Positions 42,178 to 51,870 are shown, numbered from the stretch's first letter. The stretch is 64,000 nucleotides of DNA from TMED27 sp964350695 (GCA_964350695.1 CAYGKM010000002.1:124001-188000); one strand, 5' to 3'. Notes: generated from the sequence alone by a model not told the origin. A program made the numbers and translations.

Positions 42178-42942
42178 ATGGAAAACTGGCAAGATCAAGG
42201 GATTGTACTGAGTGCGCGTTCACATGGTGAAAATGGAGCAATTGTTTCACTTCTAACACTGGGGCAGGGGCGCGCCGCCGGATATGTGCGCGGGGCGCAA
42301 GGTACGAAGATGCGCGGGACGCTTGAGGTCGGCAATGTTGTGGATGCGCGGTGGCAGAGCCGCACTTCTGACGGGCTTGGATCTTATACTCTGGAGCTTT
42401 CGAAAAACCACACGGCGCATTTTATGCAAGACCCGCTTAAGCTCTCGGCGTTGCAATCGGCATGCGCGCTTTGTGATGCGGCGCTGCCCGAAGGGGAGGC
42501 GCATCAGGGTTTGTATCAGGGGCTTTTGGCGCTGTTTGATACGCTTGATAGCGAGATTTGGGGGGCGGCTTATGTGATGTGGGAGATTGCGTTTTTGAAG
42601 GAGCTTGGGTTCTCGCTTGATTTGACTACGTGCGCGAGCGGAAACGGGGACGAGAATTTGCGATATGTTTCGCCTAAGACCGGTAAGGCGGTGAGCGTTT
42701 CTGCGGGCGCGCCCTATAAGGGTAAGCTTTTGCCCTTAGCGTCTTTTTTGCGCCCGCATGGCGGTGAGAGCGAAGCGCCTGACATATATAACGGTTTAAA
42801 AATGGTGGCATATTTTCTTGAGCATTGGGTTTTTGTGCATCATTCACGCGGAATGCCAGAGATGCGCTTGATTTTTGAGCAGCGTTTTGCCAAAACCATT
42901 GGGACATCAGTAGAAGAAGAGAATGCGTATGGCACAGGATAA
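42178..42942 (+). CDS. recO: DNA repair protein RecO
   Basis: Recombination mediator (254 aa) that helps load RecA onto SSB-coated DNA. The N-terminal OB fold is clear: WQDQGIVLSARSHGENGAIVSLLTLGQGRAAGYVRGAQGTKMRGTLEVGN. The helical C-terminal domain holds YVMWEIAFLKELGFSLDLTTCA. The usual CxxC zinc pairs are reduced here to scattered cysteines. No ribosome-binding site precedes ATG 42178; TATTCT ends 6 bases upstream, a possible leaderless start. Its end overlaps parC by 20 bases. Confidence 0.92.
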   Translation: MENWQDQGIVLSARSHGENGAIVSLLTLGQGRAAGYVRGAQGTKMRGTLEVGNVVDARWQSRTSDGLGSYTLELSKNHTAHFMQDPLKLSALQSACALCDAALPEGEAHQGLYQGLLALFDTLDSEIWGAAYVMWEIAFLKELGFSLDLTTCASGNGDENLRYVSPKTGKAVSVSAGAPYKGKLLPLASFLRPHGGESEAPDIYNGLKMVAYFLEHWVFVHHSRGMPEMRLIFEQRFAKTIGTSVEEENAYGTG

Positions 42943-45163
42943 CTCAGCCGCCGAACATAATGTTTTAGACCAGCCCTTCGGAGAATTGCTTTCCGACCGA
43001 TATTTGTCCTATGCGCTCTCCACCATTATGAGCCGTTCGCTGCCCGATGTGCGCGACGGCATGAAGCCTGTTCATCGCCGTCTTATGTATGCGATGTATC
43101 AACTCAAACTTAACCCCACAAGCCCGCCGAAGAAATCTGCGCGTGTGGTCGGGGATGTGATCGGTAAGTTTCACCCGCATGGTGATACGGCTGTTTATGA
43201 CGCGATGGTGCGTTTGGCGCAGGATTTTGCGCAGCGTTATCCTTTGGTCGACGGGCAGGGGAATTTCGGAAATATTGACGGCGATAATGCGGCGGCTATG
43301 CGGTATACGGAAGCGCGTTTAACGGACGTTGCGCTGCTGCTTTTGGACGGGATCGAAGAAAACGCGGTTGATTTCAGGCCGACATATGATGGAGCTGAGA
43401 ATGAGCCTGTTGTGCTGCCCGGCGGTTTTCCGAATTTGCTGGCCAACGGATCAAGCGGGATTGCGGTGGGGATGGCGACAAGCATTCCGCCGCATAATGT
43501 GGCGGAGCTGTGCGAGGCCATGGAGCTTATGCTGGAGCGCGATGCGAGCATAGAGGAGCTGGCGGAGATTGTTTCGGGGCCGGACTTCCCGACAGGGGGG
43601 ACTTTGGTCGAAGATAAGGCCGATATCGTCAATGCGTATAAGACGGGCAAAGGCGCGTTTCGGGTGCGTGCGAAATGGGAAAAAGAAGATCTGAAGCAGG
43701 GGCTGTACCAACTTGTGATTACAGAAATTCCCTATCAGGTGCAAAAATCGAAGTTGATTGAGAAGATTGCGGATCTGATTACATCGAAAAGATTGCCGAT
43801 GCTGGATGATGTATTGGATGAGTCGGCGGAAGATATCCGGATCGTTTTAGTGCCAAAGAACCGTAATGTTGACCCGGTGCTTTTGATGGAGGCGTTATAC
43901 CGTAATTCTGACCTTGAGAGCCGTTTTTCCTTAAATATGAATGTGCTTGAAGGGGGGCTTGTGCCCCGCGTTATGAACCTGAAAGAGGTTCTTCAGGCGT
44001 GGATGGATCATCAGCAGGAAGTGCTTGTGCGCCGTTCGCAATATCGCCTTGAGAAGGTGCTGCACCGCCTGGAAGTTTTGGCGGGGTATTTGATTGTTTA
44101 TCTGAACATTGATGAGGTTATCCGCATTATCCGTTTCGAGGATGATCCGAAGGCCGAGTTGATGAAAGTTTTCAAGCTATCGGAGGTGCAGGTTGAGGCT
44201 GTTTTGAACCTCCGTTTGCGCCGTTTGCACAAGCTTGAAGAAATGGAAATTCAAGGTGAGCATGATACGCTATCCAAAGAGCGGGACGAGCTTGAGAAGT
44301 TGATCAAATCCGAAGCGCGGCAGTGGACACGGATTAAGAAGCAAATTGCGGCGCTTAAAGTCCAGTTCGGGCAGGGTACGGCATTGGGCGCGCGGCGCAC
44401 GGTTATCGGCGATGTGCCTGCGCCGATTGCGGTTGATCTTGATGCGGCGATGATTGAGAAAGAGCCGATTACGATTATTTGCTCCGCGCAAGGGTGGCTG
44501 AGGGCGATGAAAGGCCACGGCCTGAACGCAGGTGATTTTAAATATAAGGATGGTGATCGCGAGGCGTTTATTCTGGAGGCGCAGACAACGGATAAGTTGT
44601 TGGTGTTTGGCACGAATGGACGTTTTTACACGGTTGGTTGTGACAAATTGCCGCCGGGTCGCGGGTTTGGCGAGCCTTTGCGGATTATGGTGGATCTGCC
44701 GAATGATGGCGATATTTCATCTGTGATGCTTCATAAAGAGGGGCAGAAGATTTTGGTGGCGGCGACATCGGGGCATGGGTTTATTGTGAAATCCGATGAT
44801 GTTCTGGCGCAGACCAAGAATGGTAAGCAGGTTTTGAATGTTTCGGGAACGATAGAGGCGAAGCTATGTCTGGCGGTGGATGATGCGCATGACATGATTG
44901 CGAGCATCGGCAAAAACCGCAAGATGCTTGTGTTTCCGCTTGATGAGTTGCCGGAGATGGGGCGCGGAAAAGGCGTGATCTTGCAGAAGTTTAAGGATGG
45001 CGGCTTATCGGATGTGAAGACGTTTAATAAGGCGGAAGGTCTGACATTTAAATATGGCGCGGGAGAAACGGTGGTCGAAAATATCGAACCATGGGTTGGA
45101 AAGCGAGCGTCTGCAGGGCGATTGCCGCCTAACGGTTTCCCGAAAAACAACCAGTTTGATTAA
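42923..45163 (+). CDS. parC: DNA topoisomerase IV subunit A
   Basis: Type IIA topoisomerase cleavage subunit, 746 residues, which unlinks daughter chromosomes with ParE. Seen are ALSTIMSRSLPDVRDGMKPVHRRLMYAM, the catalytic Tyr Y128 in AAAMRYTEARLT and the region HPHGDTAVYDAMVRLAQDF, where Thr stands at the quinolone-resistance position that is often Ser. The C-terminal repeats are shorter than in GyrA and there is no GyrA box, which favours ParC. ATGs at 42923 and 42929 are both possible; the gene overlaps the end of recO. Tail-to-tail with motB. Confidence 0.94.
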   Translation: MRMAQDNSAAEHNVLDQPFGELLSDRYLSYALSTIMSRSLPDVRDGMKPVHRRLMYAMYQLKLNPTSPPKKSARVVGDVIGKFHPHGDTAVYDAMVRLAQDFAQRYPLVDGQGNFGNIDGDNAAAMRYTEARLTDVALLLLDGIEENAVDFRPTYDGAENEPVVLPGGFPNLLANGSSGIAVGMATSIPPHNVAELCEAMELMLERDASIEELAEIVSGPDFPTGGTLVEDKADIVNAYKTGKGAFRVRAKWEKEDLKQGLYQLVITEIPYQVQKSKLIEKIADLITSKRLPMLDDVLDESAEDIRIVLVPKNRNVDPVLLMEALYRNSDLESRFSLNMNVLEGGLVPRVMNLKEVLQAWMDHQQEVLVRRSQYRLEKVLHRLEVLAGYLIVYLNIDEVIRIIRFEDDPKAELMKVFKLSEVQVEAVLNLRLRRLHKLEEMEIQGEHDTLSKERDELEKLIKSEARQWTRIKKQIAALKVQFGQGTALGARRTVIGDVPAPIAVDLDAAMIEKEPITIICSAQGWLRAMKGHGLNAGDFKYKDGDREAFILEAQTTDKLLVFGTNGRFYTVGCDKLPPGRGFGEPLRIMVDLPNDGDISSVMLHKEGQKILVAATSGHGFIVKSDDVLAQTKNGKQVLNVSGTIEAKLCLAVDDAHDMIASIGKNRKMLVFPLDELPEMGRGKGVILQKFKDGGLSDVKTFNKAEGLTFKYGAGETVVENIEPWVGKRASAGRLPPNGFPKNNQFD

Positions 45164-45169
45164 AACCTC

Positions 45170-46213
45170 TTAAGGGAATTCAACGCTGCCCGGAGTTTTG
45201 CGGAAGGTGCCGATTTTCGGCATTTTTCTTTTCGGCGCGGCTTCTGTGGGGGTGATGTAAATTTCATCTTCTCCTGTTTCGGGCGCATCTTCAGGCACTT
45301 GGTTTATCGCTTCGCGCTCAAAGGCTTCGGGGTTTGTGATTTCTTCTTTTAACAGTGTGATCGAGATGCGGCGGTTTTTGGCATCTGTCGGGTTTTCGGG
45401 CACGAGGTGCTCCGTATCGGCTTTGCCGACGACATCATGGATTCGTTCGGCCGGGTAGCCTGCATCCAGAAGTACGCGGCGCGAGGAGTTTGCGCGGTCT
45501 GCGGAGAGTTCCCAGTTGGTGTAGCTTGCGCCGGAACCGTAAGGCACGCTGTCTGTGTGCCCGCGCACGGAGATTTCGTTGGGCTCGCCTTCTATGATCT
45601 CGCCGACCTTTTCAAGAAGCAGTTTGGTTTTGGCGAACATACGGGCGCTGCCGCTTGCGAACATGGGTTTGCCTTCCTGGTCGATGACCTGAATACGCAG
45701 CCCTTCGGGGGTCATGTCGATTTTGAGGTTATCCATCATCTCGGAAAGCTCCGGGTTTTCGGAGATCGCTTTTTCGATCGCGGCTTTGGTGTCTTCCATG
45801 CGCGCTTCTTCGGCTTCGCGAAGCGTTTTCTTTGCTTCTTCGACGGCAGTTTGGTTAAGTTTTCTGTTTTCCTGACCGCGGTTATTGATGGCGGATGTTT
45901 TTTGCGGCGGTGCGGTTATGGGTTGAACGGTGCTGACCATTGCGCCTTCGGGTGCGACGCTGAGGCCGCCGAGGACGCCGCCTGCGCCGCTTGTTTCTTG
46001 GGATACTTTCGGGTGGGTAGGGTCAAAATAATTGGAGATGGCGTTTTTTTCTTCGTCGGTGGTGACGTTTAACAGCCATAAAAGAAGGAAGAAGGCCATC
46101 ATCGCGGTCACGAAATCGGCATAGGCGACTTTCCACGCGCCGCCATGGTGGCCGCCACCTTTCTTAATCTTCTTAACGATAATCGGCTGTAATTCGCCTT
46201 GGTCTTCTGACAT
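45170..46213 (-). CDS. motB: Flagellar motor stator protein MotB
   Basis: Wall-anchored stator subunit, 347 residues. A short basic N-terminus leads to one transmembrane helix, with the proton-carrying D33 in AYADFVTAMMAFFLLLWLLN. A linker and coiled region (TAVEEAKKTLREAEEARM) precede the OmpA-like peptidoglycan-binding domain (VRGHTDSVPYGSGASYTNWELSADRANSSRRVL). It follows motA by 37 bases on the same strand. The Ala/Gln proline-rich tail is lineage specific. Confidence 0.95.
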   Translation of the reverse strand: MSEDQGELQPIIVKKIKKGGGHHGGAWKVAYADFVTAMMAFFLLLWLLNVTTDEEKNAISNYFDPTHPKVSQETSGAGGVLGGLSVAPEGAMVSTVQPITAPPQKTSAINNRGQENRKLNQTAVEEAKKTLREAEEARMEDTKAAIEKAISENPELSEMMDNLKIDMTPEGLRIQVIDQEGKPMFASGSARMFAKTKLLLEKVGEIIEGEPNEISVRGHTDSVPYGSGASYTNWELSADRANSSRRVLLDAGYPAERIHDVVGKADTEHLVPENPTDAKNRRISITLLKEEITNPEAFEREAINQVPEDAPETGEDEIYITPTEAAPKRKMPKIGTFRKTPGSVEFP

Positions 46214-46250
46214 TTTTTGGCTTTGGCTCTTTTTATATTTAACTTATAGC

Positions 46251-47141
46251 TTAGCTCGGAGCGGGCAATTCATTGAGGTGCTCTTCCAGCTCCTGGAAGT
46301 TCGGTTGCACATCATGGGGCAGGAATTTACGTGCGAATTCTACTGCGACTTGCGGCGCGGCGCCGTTCAAGAAGGCGATGAGACCGACCTTGATACATTT
46401 ATAATACATGACTTCCGTGTGTGATTTTTCGGTCATCGCGGCGGCAATCGGCGCGACCATACCATAGGAGAACCAAACCCCGAGGAATGTTCCCACAAGA
46501 GCGCCCCCGATCATTTTACCCAAGACTTCGGGCGGTTCGTTAATCGAGGACATGGTTTTGATAACCCCCAAAACGGCGGCCACAATACCCAAAGCGGGAA
46601 TCCCGTCGGCCATGGTTTGCACGGCGTGACCCGGATGCGCTTCATGGGTTTCGATGGTTTCTATTTCTTCGTCGAGCAGGGCTTCCATCTCATGCGGGTT
46701 TTCGTTACCCAGCGAGATGATCCGCAGGTAGTCGCATAAGAAAACGATGGCATGATGATTGTGCTGGAAGCCCGGGAACCGGCTGAAGAGCTCGCTTTCT
46801 TCCGGCGCTTCGATATGTTGTTCGATGGCGAGCCAGCCCTTAGTGCGCGCCAGCTTGAAGACTGTGTAGAGCATTCCCAGAAGCTCCATGTAATCTGCTT
46901 TTGAATAGGCGCTTGGTTTGGTGAGGGCGCTCATATATTTAATTGAGCCTTTGATTGTTTCGCTTGTATTCGCGACAAGGAAGGCGGCGATCGCACAGCC
47001 CATGATAATGACGACTTCTCCGGGCATTGCGCCAAGGATTAGCACCATTAATTTTATGAATTTCGGGATATCGAAATGCATGGCGATCAACAGACCGCCA
47101 AATGTACAAACAAAAACGAGGGCTAAACCGACAAGTTTCAT
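46251..47141 (-). CDS. motA: Flagellar motor stator protein MotA
   Basis: Stator subunit with four membrane helices, 296 residues, forming the ion channel with MotB. Seen are MKLVGLALVFVCTFGGLLIAM, the cytoplasmic loop with charged residues, and the pore helices AVQTMADGIPALGIVAAVLGVIKTM and GGALVGTFLGVWFSYGMVAPI. AAGGA lies 13 bases before ATG 47141. A perfect TTAA-N7-TTAA box at 47193-47207 fits CtrA control of flagellar genes in this class. motAB are usually near fli genes; only fliL (58535) is in this window. Confidence 0.95.
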   Translation of the reverse strand: MKLVGLALVFVCTFGGLLIAMHFDIPKFIKLMVLILGAMPGEVVIIMGCAIAAFLVANTSETIKGSIKYMSALTKPSAYSKADYMELLGMLYTVFKLARTKGWLAIEQHIEAPEESELFSRFPGFQHNHHAIVFLCDYLRIISLGNENPHEMEALLDEEIETIETHEAHPGHAVQTMADGIPALGIVAAVLGVIKTMSSINEPPEVLGKMIGGALVGTFLGVWFSYGMVAPIAAAMTEKSHTEVMYYKCIKVGLIAFLNGAAPQVAVEFARKFLPHDVQPNFQELEEHLNELPAPS

Positions 47142-47192
47142 GAAACGCTACAAATCCTTTGTATGTGTATGGTTAATCGTACCGAAACTCGA

Positions 47193-47207
47193 TTAACATG
47201 GGTTTAA
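47193..47207 (-). promoter_or_regulatory. CtrA-type box upstream of motAB
   Basis: Perfect TTAA-N7-TTAA, 52-66 bases before the motA start codon, the position expected for a promoter-region activator site. CtrA regulation of flagellar genes is well established in alphaproteobacteria. Confidence 0.6.
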
Positions 47208-47315
47208 CTCAATATGGGAAACGCAGCGCAGTCATATGTATTCCATTGATTGTGCTGTTTTTTTTAAGTTATTTCAAGGGAAACGCCACTTTAAACACAT
47301 GAATATCGAATATAT

Positions 47316-48941
47316 TTATGCGTTTTCTTTGGTTTTGTATTCCGGAGATTTTTTCGGCATGCCGAATAGATAGCCTTGGCCCAGCTCAACGCCCATTTCA
47401 TGAAGCATGTCGGCTTGCGTACGCTCTTGTACATATTCGGCAATGACGCCGATTTCCAAATCCTTGCACATTTGCACGAGGTTTTTGACCATGGCGGCGT
47501 CGCGTTTTGAAGTTAGAAGCTTGCGGATATATTTACCGTCGATTTTGACCGTGTCGATGGAGAGCTTTTGCAGATAGTTGAAGCTGGCTGCGCCCGCGCC
47601 GAAGTCATCAAGGGCAACTTTATAGCCTTCTTCTTGAAGGGCTTTTATAAACTCATCGGCTTTGCCAAGGTCTTTGATATGTGTTGATTCTGTGATTTCG
47701 AACATGATGCGTTCATTGAGCTTTTTGTGAAGGTTCAGCATTTTCATCAGTTTTTCAAAAAAATGTTCATCTTCAATGGATTGGCCGGAAAGGTTGATGG
47801 AAAATTTGCTGCGTGATCCTGCGAATTTGCGGGTGATGGTGTTGATGGCGAGTTCGCAGACGGCGGCATCGAATTTTGAGGCCATGCCCATATCTTCGCC
47901 AAACATCACCCATTCCATGGTGTCTCCGCTGCTGAAGCGGCTTAACATTTCGTAATGTGAGACCTCCTCGGTTTTCAGGTTCACGATGGGTTGGTAGTGG
48001 AGTTTGAAATCAAGGCGATCGATAAGAGATTGAAACTCTTTCATTTTGTCGACATTGGCACTCGTGTACGCTTCGAGGCCTGAATTCAGACTTTCGATTG
48101 TCAGTTCGGCGCCTTTGCGGCTAAATTCATTAATGGTGTAAACAAGGGCCTTGGCGGCGTCGCGTTCGCTGAGCTCCGAGAGGTCGGAGGTGATGGTTTT
48201 TGTTTTGATATCGACTCCTTCGCCTGTGGGGTCGTTGTCGACGGCGAGTTTTTCGATGCGGTCACGCAAGAATTTTCCGTCGATATCCTTGTCATGAATG
48301 ACGCTGTAGCGGCCATTGCCGACTTCGGCGGCGGCCATGCCGTCTATGGATTGCGATTGCAGGAATTGGCCGATGGATTCGACTAAAGAGCCCCAGTTTT
48401 CTTCACCGATACGGTGCTTGTCATCCTCTGTCGGAGCGAAGTCAAAGACTGTGAGGTCTACGTCTTGGCCTACGGATCTTGCGAAATCAAGTGTGTCTAT
48501 GGCGGTGTCGAGGAAGGTTTCGCGGTCATAGAGCGGCCCTTGCACCTTGGGCTGCATGGCGGCGATTTTGCTCATGACAAGGTTGCTAAGGCCCAGAGTG
48601 ATGTAAAACTTATTGTTGCCGGGCATTTTGATGCCTGTGAAGACGGCTTTTCTTTTTGTGATGAGTTCGTTGAGTTCAATCAGCATCGGGCCGACGCGGG
48701 CGCCGGGTTTTGCGTTTTCATACAGGCGCAGGAGTTCGGCTTGATCGAAGGTCGAGAACAGCTCCAGCCATTTTTTGCCGTGAAGTTCTTCGGGGTTTTC
48801 GACGCCGGTCATGCCTTTGGTTGCGCCCAAGGCAAGCACGACTTTGCCTTCTTCGGAGACCTCTACGAAAAGATCTGCCGAGGCAAAGGCGAACGCCAGA
48901 AACCTGTCTCGTTGTTTTCTAAATTCTTGTTCTTTGGACAT
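47316..48941 (-). CDS. EAL-domain protein with PAS and degenerate GGDEF parts
   Basis: Soluble protein of 541 residues from MSKEQEFRKQRDRF; the longer frame to 48989 is not supported. A PAS-like domain (about 14-125) is followed by a degenerate GGDEF-like region (about 140-290) without the GGDEF motif, then an EAL domain (about 310-535). The EAL motif reads EML (E331). The other catalytic positions are present: the Asn in SINLSGQS, Glu in FEITES, DD in LDDFGAGAASF, Lys in TVKIDG, Glu in IAEYVQ and Gln in GQGYLFGMP. It is therefore likely an active c-di-GMP phosphodiesterase. It lies next to motAB, fitting motility control. Confidence 0.88.
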   Translation of the reverse strand: MSKEQEFRKQRDRFLAFAFASADLFVEVSEEGKVVLALGATKGMTGVENPEELHGKKWLELFSTFDQAELLRLYENAKPGARVGPMLIELNELITKRKAVFTGIKMPGNNKFYITLGLSNLVMSKIAAMQPKVQGPLYDRETFLDTAIDTLDFARSVGQDVDLTVFDFAPTEDDKHRIGEENWGSLVESIGQFLQSQSIDGMAAAEVGNGRYSVIHDKDIDGKFLRDRIEKLAVDNDPTGEGVDIKTKTITSDLSELSERDAAKALVYTINEFSRKGAELTIESLNSGLEAYTSANVDKMKEFQSLIDRLDFKLHYQPIVNLKTEEVSHYEMLSRFSSGDTMEWVMFGEDMGMASKFDAAVCELAINTITRKFAGSRSKFSINLSGQSIEDEHFFEKLMKMLNLHKKLNERIMFEITESTHIKDLGKADEFIKALQEEGYKVALDDFGAGAASFNYLQKLSIDTVKIDGKYIRKLLTSKRDAAMVKNLVQMCKDLEIGVIAEYVQERTQADMLHEMGVELGQGYLFGMPKKSPEYKTKENA

Positions 48942-49046
48942 TATAGATTCGTTTACCCCACACGGGTTAAAGATATCATAGGATAGCATAAAACTTTATT
49001 AAGAAAGGGCTTATTTATGAGTGGCTTGGGGTGATGTGTACAAAAT

Positions 49047-50024
49047 TTACGCGTTTTTGAGTTTTTGTGCGACTTCGAGGGCGGCGTAGGTGAAGATGCC
49101 GCTGCAGCCTGCACGTTTGAAAGCGATCAGGGTTTCCATGAGGGCGGCGTCATAATCAATCCACCCTTTTTCCCCTGCGGCTTTGATTGAGGTGTATTCG
49201 CCGCTTGTGTGGTAGGCGAAGAGCGGAACGTTAAAAGCGCTGTGGGCGCTGGATATGATGTCGAGATAGGGTGTGCCCGGCTTGATCATGATCATATCTG
49301 CGCCTTCTTCGATATCCAGAGCAATTTCGCGCATGGCTTCATCGGCGTTGCGCGGGTCCATTTGGTAGGTTTTTTTATCGCCTTGCAGGCGCTCGCCTGA
49401 CTTAACGGCGTCGCGAAACGGGCCATAAAAAGCGGAGGCATATTTGGCGGCATATGAAAGAATTGGGGTGTTTGAATATCCTTTTGTATCAAGAGCTTCG
49501 CGAATTTTTTTAATTCTTCCGTCCATCATATCCGAAGGGGCGATAATGTCTGCGCCGGCCTGTGCTTGGACAAGGGCCTGTTTGGCTAAAATCTCGACGC
49601 TTTCATCATTCAGGATTTCGTCGTTTTTGAGGATGCCGTCATGGCCGTGCGAGGTATAGGGGTCGAGGGCGACATCGGTGATGATGCCGATATCGGGCAC
49701 GGCGGTTTTTATTTTTTGAAGGGTTTCGCAGATCAGGTTGTTTTTATTTAAGGCTTCTTTGCCATCGGCAGTTTTTTTGTTATTTGGCACGATGGGGAAG
49801 AGGGCGATTGCGGGGATGCCCAGATCGCGGGCTTGTTTGGCATCTTCAATCAAAAGGTCAATGGTTTTGCGGGAAACGCCGGGCAGGGAGGCGATGTTTT
49901 GGGTTTCGTTTTGCCCCTCGATGACGAAAAGCGGCCAGATGAGATCATGCGGGCGCAGTGAGGTTTGCGCCATCATATCGCGTATCCACGGGGATGTTCT
50001 TAATCTTCTGGGTCTTTTCAGCAT
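49047..50024 (-). CDS. hemB: Delta-aminolevulinic acid dehydratase (porphobilinogen synthase), zinc-free type
   Basis: Condenses two 5-aminolevulinates to porphobilinogen for haem. 325 residues with both Schiff-base lysines, in SYAAKYASAFYGPFRD and MIMIKPGTPYLDI. The metal loop reads DVALDPYTSHGHDG, with Asp where zinc enzymes have Cys, so catalysis does not use the three-Cys zinc site and Mg is likely to act allosterically; this is normal for the group. No ribosome-binding site is obvious before ATG 50024. Divergent from the MarR gene. Confidence 0.96.
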   Translation of the reverse strand: MLKRPRRLRTSPWIRDMMAQTSLRPHDLIWPLFVIEGQNETQNIASLPGVSRKTIDLLIEDAKQARDLGIPAIALFPIVPNNKKTADGKEALNKNNLICETLQKIKTAVPDIGIITDVALDPYTSHGHDGILKNDEILNDESVEILAKQALVQAQAGADIIAPSDMMDGRIKKIREALDTKGYSNTPILSYAAKYASAFYGPFRDAVKSGERLQGDKKTYQMDPRNADEAMREIALDIEEGADMIMIKPGTPYLDIISSAHSAFNVPLFAYHTSGEYTSIKAAGEKGWIDYDAALMETLIAFKRAGCSGIFTYAALEVAQKLKNA

Positions 50025-50156
50025 CGTTTAGTGTATTGTTTTTATTAACGTTCTTTTTATATATAAAAGTTAAAATAAAGAATAGATATTGACCTCTTAG
50101 TACCTTCCCTTCAAACTATCAACGAAATAAATAAGAATTCTTTTGGAGAAACCATT

Positions 50157-50618
50157 GTGACACCAACACCGTATTACGAAGCCATTCAATTGATCGAGCG
50201 CCTGCACCGTCACTTCCTTGACGTGTTGAAGGTGGAGCTTGATAAAAAGGGCATACAAGATATTAACAACGTACAATCGATGATTTTGTACAATATCGGC
50301 GATGATGAAATGACCGTCGGGGAATTGACGATACGCGGCTATTACCTTGGGTCCAACGTTTCATACAACGTGAAGAAGATGGTTGAGAATGAATATCTTA
50401 TTCAAGAGCGCAGCGTGCATGACAAGCGCTCTATTCGTGTGAAGCTTTCCGAAAAAGGTCTTGAGCTTAAGCGGATGATTTCGGCGATGTTTGATGCACA
50501 TGAAGAGCAGATTGCGGGATCGAATATCGAGAATGCCGATCTTGTGGATTTGAACGAGACATTGAAGGAGCTTGAGCGCTTCTGGGCGCGTCAGACTTCC
50601 GGTTACGGCGGCTTCTAG
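50157..50618 (+). CDS. MarR-family winged-helix regulator, LdtR/PetP-like
   Basis: Regulator of 153 residues starting with GTG 50157 behind GGAG. A winged-helix core reads ELTIRGYYLGSNVSYNVKKMVENEYLIQERSVHDKRSIRVKLSEKGLELKRM, with the MarR-type wing (HDKRSIRVKLSEKG). The N-terminal helix YYEAIQLIERLHRHFLDVLKVEL and the phrase YYLGSNVSYNVKKMVE are typical of an alphaproteobacterial MarR group that includes LdtR, linked elsewhere to L,D-transpeptidase control. That assignment is from memory of the family; a target here might be the gene at 35777. A terminator follows at 50648-50676. Confidence 0.85.
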   Translation: MTPTPYYEAIQLIERLHRHFLDVLKVELDKKGIQDINNVQSMILYNIGDDEMTVGELTIRGYYLGSNVSYNVKKMVENEYLIQERSVHDKRSIRVKLSEKGLELKRMISAMFDAHEEQIAGSNIENADLVDLNETLKELERFWARQTSGYGGF

Positions 50619-50647
50619 GGCGTTTTTTTATATCTCTTATTTCAATG

Positions 50648-50676
50648 CCACGCCTCTTAAGGGGCGTGGTTTTTTG
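50648..50676 (+). terminator. Intrinsic terminator after the MarR gene
   Basis: CCACGCC / GGGCGTGG stem with a short TCTTAAG loop region, followed by TTTTTT. Confidence 0.85.
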
Positions 50677-50679
50677 CAT

Positions 50680-51870
50680 TTAGCTAAAGGCGTCTTCGCC
50701 TGTCATAGCGCGGCCTAAGATGAGGGCGTGGATGTCGTGCGTGCCTTCATAGGTGTTGACGGCTTCGAGGTTACACATGTGGCGCATGATGTGGTATTCG
50801 TCGGCGATGCCGTTGCCGCCGTGCATGTCGCGTGCAGCCCTCGCGATATCAAGGGCTTTGCCGCAGTTGTTGCGTTTAAGCAGGGATATACTTTCCGGTG
50901 CGGCGCGGTCTTCGTCACGCAATCTTCCGAGGCGGTGGCATGCCGTGAGCCCCAATGTGATTTCGGTTTGCATATCGGCGAGCTTCTTTTGAATGAGTTG
51001 CTGCGCGGCCAGCGGTTTGCCGAATATGACACGGTCCATCGTATAGGTGCGGGCGCGGTGCCAGCAATCTTCCGCGGCCCCCATAACGCCCCAGCAGATA
51101 CCGAAACGCGCCGAGTTGAGACACATCAGAGGCGCTTTGAGGTTGGATGAGCCTGGCATGAGTTGGTCTTCGCTTGCCATGACATCGTCCATCGCAATGC
51201 CGCCTGTGGGAGAAGCGCGAAGGGAGAGCTTGCCTTCGATTTTCGGGCCTGAAAGCCCTTTCATGCCTTTATCGAGGATAAAGCCGCCGACCTGGCCGTC
51301 TCGCTCTCCGCCTTGAATTTTTGCCCAGACGATGAAGACATCGGCGATGGGGGAATTTGAAATCCATTGTTTTGCGCCGGAGATTTTATAGCCGCCATCA
51401 ACAGCTACCGCTTTGGTTCGCATATCGTTGGGGTTTGATCCGCCGTCGGGTTCGGTGAGGCCGAAGCAGCCGATGAATTCGCCGCTGGCGAGTCTTGGCA
51501 GGTATTTCTCTTTTTGCTCTTCGGAGCCGAATGTATAGATGGGGTACATGACGAGGGAGGATTGGACGGAGTAACAGGAGCGATATGCCGAATCAACGCG
51601 TTCAAGTTCGCGGGCGATTAGGCCGGCAGCGGTGTAGGATGCGCCCGCGCAGCCATAGCCTTCAAGCATTGGCCCGAGAAGGCCAAGCGCGCCCATCTCG
51701 CGCATGATTTCGGGATCAAAGGTTTCTGTGCGAAAGGCTTCCATGACGCGGGGTTGCAGCTTTTCCTGCGCGTAATCACGGGCGGTTTGCATGATCATGC
51801 GTTCTTCATCGGTGAGGAGTTCATCGAGGAGAAACGGGTCTTCCCACTGAAAATCTGGTCTTGAGGCCAT
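50680..51870 (-). CDS. gcdH: Glutaryl-CoA dehydrogenase (acyl-CoA dehydrogenase family)
   Basis: FAD enzyme of lysine and tryptophan breakdown that oxidises and decarboxylates glutaryl-CoA to crotonyl-CoA. 396 residues match the GCDH subgroup: QWEDPFLLDELLTDEERMIMQTAR, SAYRSCYSVQSSLVMYPIYTFGSEEQKEKYLPRLASGEFIGCFGLTEPDGGSNP and the catalytic Glu (about residue 375) in NTYEGTHDIHALILGRAMTG. The Arg of YRSCYSVQSS is the one that binds the substrate carboxylate in this family. The neighbours do not add context. ATG 51870 has AGAGAAAGACC upstream. Confidence 0.92.
   Translation of the reverse strand: MASRPDFQWEDPFLLDELLTDEERMIMQTARDYAQEKLQPRVMEAFRTETFDPEIMREMGALGLLGPMLEGYGCAGASYTAAGLIARELERVDSAYRSCYSVQSSLVMYPIYTFGSEEQKEKYLPRLASGEFIGCFGLTEPDGGSNPNDMRTKAVAVDGGYKISGAKQWISNSPIADVFIVWAKIQGGERDGQVGGFILDKGMKGLSGPKIEGKLSLRASPTGGIAMDDVMASEDQLMPGSSNLKAPLMCLNSARFGICWGVMGAAEDCWHRARTYTMDRVIFGKPLAAQQLIQKKLADMQTEITLGLTACHRLGRLRDEDRAAPESISLLKRNNCGKALDIARAARDMHGGNGIADEYHIMRHMCNLEAVNTYEGTHDIHALILGRAMTGEDAFS

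Noticed and set aside
42923..45163. GyrA rather than ParC
   Set aside because: Length (746), absence of a GyrA box and position after recO favour ParC, although by eye the two are close.
50045..50059. CtrA box between hemB and the MarR gene (TTAA-N7-TTTA)
   Set aside because: One mismatch in a very AT-rich stretch, and neither gene is a typical target; chance is likely.
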